In this document: piece by piece, positions 8,252-11,968 of the stretch | How the letters are laid out: each line of letters starts with the position of its first letter | Position numbering within the stretch: the stretch's first letter is position 1 | DNA from: JBOFFI01 sp051657245 | Lineage (GTDB): Bacteria > Pseudomonadota > Alphaproteobacteria > Holosporales > JBOFFI01 | Direction: 5' to 3' | Assembly: GCA_051657245.1 (NCBI GenBank) | Contig: JBOFKI010000089.1 | Location: 1-11,968, forward strand | Length of the DNA stretch: 11,968 nt | Program-made: the position numbers and the translations under genes | The notes under the pieces: generated by a model | What the model was told of the DNA's origin: nothing | Database searches by the model: none | What the model saw: only the letters and a program-made list of their open reading frames with translations

Positions 8252-8527
8252 CTATTCGTTGGCTGAGATCATGACAATTTTATCAAATAAACGCTCAGAA
8301 AATCCTTGAAAAACCTTCCCCATAAAAGGAAACAGAAATAAAAGCGCAAAAAAAATGCTGAGAATTTTGGGAACGAAGGTGAGGGTCATTTCTTGGATTT
8401 GGGTTAAAGCCTGAATAAGAGATATAACAAGTCCTACAACCAAAGCCGTCATTAAAATAGGGCCTGCTAAAACAAGGGTTACCCAGAGGGCATCTCGGGC
8501 AATATCTAGAACGTCTGCACCATTCAC
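8252..8527 (-). CDS. fliQ: Flagellar biosynthetic protein FliQ
   Basis: Small two-helix inner-membrane subunit of the flagellar export gate. The 91-aa length is exactly that expected. Two hydrophobic hairpin helices flank the conserved ISLIQALTQIQEMTLTFVPKI segment. The start codon is GTG at 8527, supported by GGGAGG 6 bp upstream on the minus strand; the alignment with FliQ N-termini (DVLDIARDALW) excludes a much later start. It is the first gene of the long minus-strand run. fliP, usually its upstream neighbour, is not in the window, because the plus-strand ribosomal cluster begins instead. Confidence 0.95.
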   Translation of the reverse strand: MNGADVLDIARDALWVTLVLAGPILMTALVVGLVISLIQALTQIQEMTLTFVPKILSIFFALLFLFPFMGKVFQGFSERLFDKIVMISANE

Positions 8528-8540
8528 AGGGAGCCTCCCT
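8528..8540 (-). promoter_or_regulatory. Palindrome covering the fliQ Shine-Dalgarno sequence
   Basis: On the minus strand AGGGAGGCTCCCT directly abuts the fliQ GTG. It can fold as a 5-bp stem (AGGGA/TCCCT) with a GGC loop, which would bury most of the GGGAGG ribosome-binding site. Whether it regulates translation is inference; short GC-rich palindromes at a Shine-Dalgarno can arise by chance. Confidence 0.35.
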
Positions 8541-8578
8541 CTGCTTTCTTTTTTGTCCTGAAAGAAATTAGCCCCAAA

Positions 8579-8619
8579 AAGCTTAAAAAAAAGATTAATT
8601 CCCTAAGCTTATTTTTTTT
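8579..8619. repeat. Inverted repeat with T-tract in the fliQ/rplU divergent spacer
   Basis: AAGCTTA (8579-8585) and TAAGCTT (8604-8610) are perfect inverted copies around an 18-bp loop. On the plus strand the second arm is followed by ATTTTTTTT, like a weak intrinsic terminator. It sits just before the rplU promoter and could block read-through into rplU or, on the other strand, leave a structured leader for fliQ. The stem is AT-rich, so function is uncertain. Confidence 0.3.
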
Positions 8620-8630
8620 AGATGGAAATC

Positions 8631-8658
8631 TTGACATTTCTATGAATTCCTTATAGGA
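8631..8658 (+). promoter_or_regulatory. Sigma-70 type promoter for rplU-rpmA
   Basis: A perfect -35 TTGACA (8631-8636) is followed after 16 bp by TATAGG (8653-8658; four of six matches to TATAAT). This would start transcription about 55 bp before the rplU ATG at 8720. It is the only good promoter pair in the divergent spacer and faces the ribosomal protein genes. Confidence 0.55.
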
Positions 8659-8719
8659 AGGTAGATGTGAGTTATAGCGTTCTTCTACGTTGCGTTGGGA
8701 AAAGGATAGGTTAGTAATC

Positions 8720-9211
8720 ATGATTGCAGTGATTGAAACAGGCGGAAAGCAGTATACCGTTTCAAAAGGCCAAAAACTTGTTGTTGAAAAGCTTGAAGCT
8801 TCGCCAGGTGAGCAGATTCGTTTTTCGAAAGTTTTGTTATTAAAAGGTCAGCAAGGAGATATCCAGGTAGGAGCGCCTGTTATTGAAGGTGCGACAGTGG
8901 TTGCTGAATTAGTTCGGCAAACCCGTGGTGACAAGGTTATTGTTTTTAAGAAAAAACGACGCCACAATTATCGCCGCAAAAAGGGGCATCGTCAGGATTT
9001 GAGTCTTCTTCAGGTGTGTCATATAGGGCTTCCTGGTGAAACGATTCCTTCTTCTTTCGCTCCAGAGGAAAAATCTGATGTAGCTGCTGACGTTAAAAAA
9101 AGCGCGAAAAAAGCAGTAGAAGCGGCAGAAGCGGCTCCTGCCAAGAAAAAAGCAAGTATTTCTGAAAAAGCACCTGTTGATGGAACTTCAGATGCAGCAC
9201 AAAAGGAGTAG
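8720..9211 (+). CDS. rplU: 50S ribosomal protein L21 with alphaproteobacterial C-terminal extension
   Basis: Large-subunit ribosomal protein that binds 23S rRNA. Residues 1-~105 are the L21 core: MIAVIETGGKQYTVSKGQ at the start and FKKKRRHNYRRKKGHRQ with the RNA-binding basic patch. The last ~55 residues are a low-complexity Ala/Lys/Glu tail (KKSAKKAVEAAEAAPAKKK), a C-terminal extension seen in many alphaproteobacterial L21 proteins. The ATG at 8720 is chosen because MIAVIETGG is the universal L21 beginning; an upstream in-frame ATG at 8690 would add non-homologous residues. The ribosome-binding site is weak (TAGG, 9 bp upstream). It lies 7 bp before rpmA, as in most bacteria. Confidence 0.96.
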   Translation: MIAVIETGGKQYTVSKGQKLVVEKLEASPGEQIRFSKVLLLKGQQGDIQVGAPVIEGATVVAELVRQTRGDKVIVFKKKRRHNYRRKKGHRQDLSLLQVCHIGLPGETIPSSFAPEEKSDVAADVKKSAKKAVEAAEAAPAKKKASISEKAPVDGTSDAAQKE

Positions 9212-9218
9212 CTAGCAG

Positions 9219-9482
9219 ATGGCACAAAAAAAAGGTGGTGGAAGTACCCGAAATGGTCGTGATTCTGCGGGCCGACGCTTAGGCGTGAAAAAATTTGGAG
9301 GGGAGCTGGTTGCGCCTGGTAATATTGTTGTGCGCCAGCGAGGAACAAAATTTTATCCTGGCCTTAACGTGGGTATGGGACGGGATCATACGCTGTTCGC
9401 CCTTGTAAAAGGGGAGGTTACCTTTTCTCAAAAAGCGGGTGGTAGAAAATTTGTTTCTGTTAAAATGGTTGAAACAGTGTAA
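9219..9482 (+). CDS. rpmA: 50S ribosomal protein L27
   Basis: Large-subunit protein whose N-terminus reaches the peptidyl-transferase centre. The 87-aa sequence shows the family signature STRNGRDSAGRRLGVKKFGG, then NIVVRQRGTKFYPG, NVGMGRDHTLFAL and GEVTF. The N-terminus MAQKKGGG lacks the leader that is cleaved in Firmicutes, as expected for a proteobacterium. AAGGAG precedes the start by about 12 bp. It is co-transcribed with rplU. The 125-bp gap that follows has only a weak AAGC/GCTT hairpin with a short T-run (near 9483-9507), so read-through into the next gene is likely. The usual downstream partner obg is absent. Confidence 0.97.
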   Translation: MAQKKGGGSTRNGRDSAGRRLGVKKFGGELVAPGNIVVRQRGTKFYPGLNVGMGRDHTLFALVKGEVTFSQKAGGRKFVSVKMVETV

Positions 9483-9607
9483 AAGCATCGGCTTGAAATT
9501 TTTTTGAGGCAGGCTTTGTAAAAAAACGCTTATCTTTGTTAATTTAAAATTTTTTGAGTAGAGACCTGTGTAGGATTTTTTTCCGAAGGTAGTGTAAGGA
9601 GAGAAAC

Positions 9608-9952
9608 GTGGTAAAGCAAGAGTGGGGATTTAAACGCGCATGCCAAGGCTGTGGAGCTCGTTTTTATGATTTGGCCAAGTCTCCGATCATTTGCCCTAAG
9701 TGCAAAAGCGTATTTGATCCAGAATTTTTTGTGAAAAGCAGGCGTTCTTCCAGAGCTTCCGCCGCTCAAGTTGTTTTGAAAGATGCGGCAGATTCCCGTT
9801 TATTTGATCCCCTTGCGGAAGATGACGGGATCGTTTTTCCTGTTGAAGAGGTAGAAATGGGGGATGATGTTTTGATTGAAGACACATCTGATCTTGGTGG
9901 AGAAGATGAGGTCGTAGAAGTGATTGATCATCGAAATGAAGATAACGTTTAA
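9608..9952 (+). CDS. FYDLN acid domain protein (TIGR02300-like), zinc-ribbon plus acidic tail
   Basis: A small alphaproteobacterial protein of unknown function. Residues 1-40 contain a zinc-ribbon-like pair C12-x2-C15 and C29-x2-C32 around GARFYDLAKSPIICPKC, matching the 'FYDLN' signature with Ala in place of Asn. The remainder to residue 114 is low-complexity and strongly acidic (EDDG, EEVEMGDD, GGEDEVVEV). The start is GTG at 9608, with AAGGAG about 6 bp upstream; the family N-terminus MVKxExGxKRxC fits exactly. It lies 125 bp after rpmA and ends 47 bp before a terminator, so it is probably the last gene of the rplU transcript. Its position suggests, but does not show, a link to translation or RNA. 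Confidence 0.88.
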   Translation: MVKQEWGFKRACQGCGARFYDLAKSPIICPKCKSVFDPEFFVKSRRSSRASAAQVVLKDAADSRLFDPLAEDDGIVFPVEEVEMGDDVLIEDTSDLGGEDEVVEVIDHRNEDNV

Positions 9953-9999
9953 GTGACCGCTCGCTGTTGATTTGGCGGAATATTTGTCGTTTTTTTTCT

Positions 10000-10034
10000 A
10001 AAACACCTTTTTTTTGGGCCGTTAGGTGTTTTTT
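10000..10034 (+). terminator. Intrinsic terminator of the rplU-rpmA-FYDLN cluster
   Basis: AAAACACCT (10000-10008) pairs perfectly with AGGTGTTTT (10024-10032) over 9 bp around a 15-base loop. The second arm runs into a total of six T residues (10029-10034). It lies 47 bp after the upstream stop and separates this cluster from purA. The A/T balance of the flanks favours plus-strand termination. The rest of the spacer (10035-10153) is T-rich with no gene and no convincing promoter. Confidence 0.75.
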
Positions 10035-10153
10035 CTGGTGTTTGTTTTCTCGTGTGCAGGTGCGTAGTTTAGGATTTTCTTTCTATTTTTTTTGTCTCTT
10101 ATGTTTGTTTTTTTAAGCTATTTTTAGAAAAAATAAAGGAGAAAAATAGAAGT

Positions 10154-10246
10154 ATGATCCTAGATTTTAAAAAATTTAAAAATAATTTGGTTTATGTTGT
10201 TCTTTTAGCAGTTTTAATTTTAAAAGCTATACCGCATGCTTTTGGT
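10154..10246 (+). other. Predicted Sec signal peptide on the PurA homologue
   Basis: Residues 1-31 show a basic n-region (KKFKNN), a long hydrophobic core (LVYVVLLAVLILKAI) and a C-region PHAFG with a signal peptidase I-like A-x-G site before Ser32. Canonical PurA starts directly with the 'VVxGxQWGDEGKGK' strand. No Met lies between residue 1 and residue 234, so a leaderless protein would need a GTG or TTG start within the first 50 codons. If uncleaved, the segment would anchor the enzyme in the membrane. Confidence 0.7.
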
Positions 10247-11584
10247 TCCTCTGGAGGCCAGAAAACGATCGGACAGCGATCAAAACCTCATGCGCTTACG
10301 GTGGTGGGATTGCAATTTGGCGATGAGTCTAAAGGTTCAATCACAGACCTGTTAGCTAGTTCAGTGGATGGGGTAGCACGGTATAATGGGGGTAATAACG
10401 CGGGACACACCATCGTTATCCGAGGCCAAGAATTTAAATTAAGCCTTGTTCCATCGGGGATTTTACATCAAGGAATTACTTGTTATCTGGGAGCTGGTAC
10501 TGTGCTTAACCCAGAAAGTCTTATCGGAGAAATACAGAATTTAAAGAATGCGGGTATTGATATCAGTCCTAAAAACCTGAAAATAGATTTTCGTATTCCT
10601 TTGATTTTACCCTTACACATCTCCCTGGAAGCTATAGAAGAACACTCAAAAAATCTTAACACAACCCGAAAAGGCATTGGGCCAGCTTACGAGGATAAAG
10701 CAGGGCGTCGCGCGATTCGTGTGGGTGATCTTGTCAATTTAGATTATCCAGAGAATCGTAAAAGATTAGAAAAAAGGATAGAGACACTACTTGTGCACCA
10801 CAATGCGCTCCGACGTGGTTACGGAAAAAAAGAGATCCAGAGAAAAGAAATTATGGAATACCTTTTGGATTATTCTCTCAAAATTTCTCCTTATGTTGCA
10901 GATGTGGCTTTTGAGCTTCGTGCCACGCAAGCTTCGAATAAAAAATTACTCATTGAGGGCGCCCAAAGCGCTTGGCTTGATATCTCTTATGGCACCTATC
11001 CTTATGTGACGAGTTCGAATACTTTTGCGACTGCAGCTGAATATCATTTGGGGATTGTTTTTCAAAATAATTATAGATTAGGTGTTATCAAAGCCTATAC
11101 CACACGTGTTGGCAATGGCCCTTTTCCCACTGCAATCAACGATGCAATCGGTGAAAAAATTGGAAAAATCGGCAAAGAATGGGGGGCAGTTACTGGCCGT
11201 AAGCGAGATTGTGGATGGTTAGATTTAGTTGCGGTAAAACAAATGGCCAAGATGAACGGGATCCATTCTTTGGCACTAGCAAAAGCAGATGTTTTAGACG
11301 GTTTTGAGAATGTCAAAGTATGCATTGGTTATGAGATTGATGGCGTAAAATTTGATCATCTACCACAAGAGCTTTCGAAATGGATGAAAATCAAACCGAT
11401 TTATAAAAATTTTAAAGGATGGAAAAATACGAAAGGAATTAGGAAGTTTGAAGATTTAGACTCCAATTACGTCAGATATATAAAATTCATTGAAAATTTT
11501 ATAGAATTACCTGTAGACATCATTTCGACTGGGCCAGGTCGAGAAGAAAAAATAATAAGACATCATCCGCTTGAAAACACTTAG
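10154..11584 (+). CDS. purA: Adenylosuccinate synthetase homologue, divergent and with a signal-peptide leader
   Basis: PurA joins IMP and aspartate using GTP to give adenylosuccinate, the first committed step to AMP; normal PurA is cytoplasmic. Homology begins near residue 46 and reaches the end. Visible motifs: FGDESKGS (56-62; consensus WGDEGKGK, Asp57 equals E. coli Asp13), GGNNAGHT (His85 equals His41), TTRKGIGPAYEDK, IEGAQSAWLD, GTYPYVTSSNT, AYTTRVGNGPFPT, AVTGRKRDCGWLD (aspartate loop, both Arg kept) and DIISTGPGRE. The catalytic Asp and His are present, but Gly and Lys in the first loop are both Ser, and the TAGG stretch after TSSNT is replaced. Residues 1-31 look like a Sec signal peptide. 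AAGGAG lies 12 bp before the ATG. The 3' end is very AT-rich. Biochemical identity is probable; cellular location is inferred to be outside the cytoplasm. Confidence 0.88.
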   Translation: MILDFKKFKNNLVYVVLLAVLILKAIPHAFGSSGGQKTIGQRSKPHALTVVGLQFGDESKGSITDLLASSVDGVARYNGGNNAGHTIVIRGQEFKLSLVPSGILHQGITCYLGAGTVLNPESLIGEIQNLKNAGIDISPKNLKIDFRIPLILPLHISLEAIEEHSKNLNTTRKGIGPAYEDKAGRRAIRVGDLVNLDYPENRKRLEKRIETLLVHHNALRRGYGKKEIQRKEIMEYLLDYSLKISPYVADVAFELRATQASNKKLLIEGAQSAWLDISYGTYPYVTSSNTFATAAEYHLGIVFQNNYRLGVIKAYTTRVGNGPFPTAINDAIGEKIGKIGKEWGAVTGRKRDCGWLDLVAVKQMAKMNGIHSLALAKADVLDGFENVKVCIGYEIDGVKFDHLPQELSKWMKIKPIYKNFKGWKNTKGIRKFEDLDSNYVRYIKFIENFIELPVDIISTGPGREEKIIRHHPLENT

Positions 11585-11728
11585 AGTTCTCCACAAAGGA
11601 ATTAGCATTACGTGTGCGGCATAAAAACCCGGTCTCCGAATGAGCGCTTTCTTTGATTTGTGTCCTTCCCACGTTTTTTTTTCTTATCATCTCCGCCGCC
11701 CCTTTGTCATCCCCGTGCCCCACATTTT

Positions 11729-11755
11729 GTCATCCTCGCGCAGGCGGGGATCCAG
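11729..11755. repeat. REP-like palindromic unit in the spacer after purA
   Basis: GTCATCCTCGCGCAGGCGGGGATCCAG resembles the dispersed 'GTCATCCCCGCGxxAGCGGGGATCCAG' intergenic palindromes common in proteobacterial genomes. The arms ATCCTCGC (11732-11739) and GCGGGGAT (11744-11751) pair over 8 bp with one T-G mismatch. A second partial copy, TTTGTCATCCCCG, lies just upstream at 11703-11715. The surrounding 11585-11819 has no gene that I can support. Confidence 0.5.
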
Positions 11756-11819
11756 GGAAAAACCACAACAGGAGAGGTTCCAGGTGGTGGGATTATCTAG
11801 TCGCCCCTGAAGAAAGGGT

Positions 11820-11968
11820 TTAGGGTCGAGGTGAGGTCGAAAGTGTTCGGGTATCCAGCTTGGGTAGGTGCAGAGCGATGGCGATTAAAAGCATCAAAAA
11901 GAATAAAATCTTTCTCAAGATCATCCTTAAATTGCGCCCCACAGCACACAGCAGGGCATTCAAGGCGT
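11820..11968 (-). mobile_element. C-terminal end of an IS5-like transposase, cut by the window edge
   Basis: On the minus strand the frame is open from the right edge to TAA at 11822-11820, giving 48 residues that begin ALNALLCAVGRNLRMILRKI. This matches the end of one IS5-family transposase group, which reads 'YLKGxxGDxxNAxLxAxGxNxxxLLRxL'. The last ~18 residues look unrelated to the family. The catalytic part is outside the window. I found no clear terminal inverted repeat in 11760-11819. It appears to be a different IS5 subgroup from the one at the left edge, judged from terminal motifs only. Confidence 0.6.

Noticed and set aside
8524..8721. A 65-codon minus-strand reading frame overlapping the starts of fliQ and rplU.
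   Set aside because: It covers the rplU promoter and ATG, has no ribosome-binding site and no recognisable motif; it is probably fortuitous.
10154..11584. The PurA homologue could be PurZ, the phage enzyme for 2-aminoadenine DNA.
   Set aside because: As I recall, PurZ lacks the catalytic Asp of the GDE motif. Here the Asp is kept (GDESKGS), the aspartate and IMP loops look PurA-like, and no phage genes are nearby.
11520..11723. A 67-codon minus-strand frame after purA.
   Set aside because: It overlaps the purA 3' end, has no family resemblance and lacks a ribosome-binding site.
1..11968. The IS fragments at both edges as ends of one composite transposon.
   Set aside because: Both are on the minus strand, but the left N-terminus and right C-terminus resemble different IS5 subgroups, and neither is complete enough to match.
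1..11968. CRISPR arrays, tRNA or rRNA genes.
   Set aside because: No regularly spaced direct repeats, cloverleaf-like sequences or rRNA signatures were seen.

Overview
The window looks like chromosome from an alphaproteobacterium of moderate-to-low GC. The gene set and order (rplU with an Ala/Lys-rich C-terminal extension, rpmA, an FYDLN-acid-domain protein, and an envC/ctpA/divergent-deacetylase/rppH run) are typical of that class. Degraded and edge-truncated insertion sequences, AT-rich spacers and a divergent, leader-bearing purA suggest an IS-rich, possibly host-associated lineage such as the Holosporales/Paracaedibacter group. That placement is inference; no marker gene fixes it.

Layout. 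Bases 1-630 hold two IS5-family pieces head to head: the first 22 codons of a transposase leaving the left edge on the minus strand, and a decayed plus-strand transposase remnant (126-630). I see no gene in 631-798. From 8527 down to 799 the minus strand carries eight tightly packed genes: fliQ, fliR, flhB (flagellar type III export membrane core), gpmI (glycolytic phosphoglycerate mutase), envC (divisome amidase activator), ctpA (S41 protease), a yibQ-like divergent polysaccharide deacetylase, and rppH (RNA pyrophosphohydrolase). Most gaps are 6-27 bp; only the 174-bp gap before ctpA is long enough to hold an extra promoter. The envelope part (envC, ctpA, yibQ-like, rppH) is a familiar alphaproteobacterial neighbourhood.

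A 192-bp divergent spacer (8528-8719) carries a plausible sigma-70 promoter for the plus-strand cluster rplU-rpmA-FYDLN-acid protein, which ends at a clear hairpin-plus-T-tract terminator (10000-10034). Next comes a plus-strand purA homologue (10154-11584). Unlike ordinary cytoplasmic PurA, it begins with a Sec-type signal peptide of about 31 residues. It also has substitutions in the N-terminal GDEGKGK loop and an AT-rich 3' end. The right edge (11585-11968) is non-coding sequence with a REP-like palindrome, followed by the C-terminus of another IS5-like transposase leaving the window.

Most interesting points: the apparently exported, divergent adenylosuccinate synthetase; the deacetylase-fold protein that has lost its recognisable metal-binding motifs; and the FlhB with NPLH where NPTH is expected.
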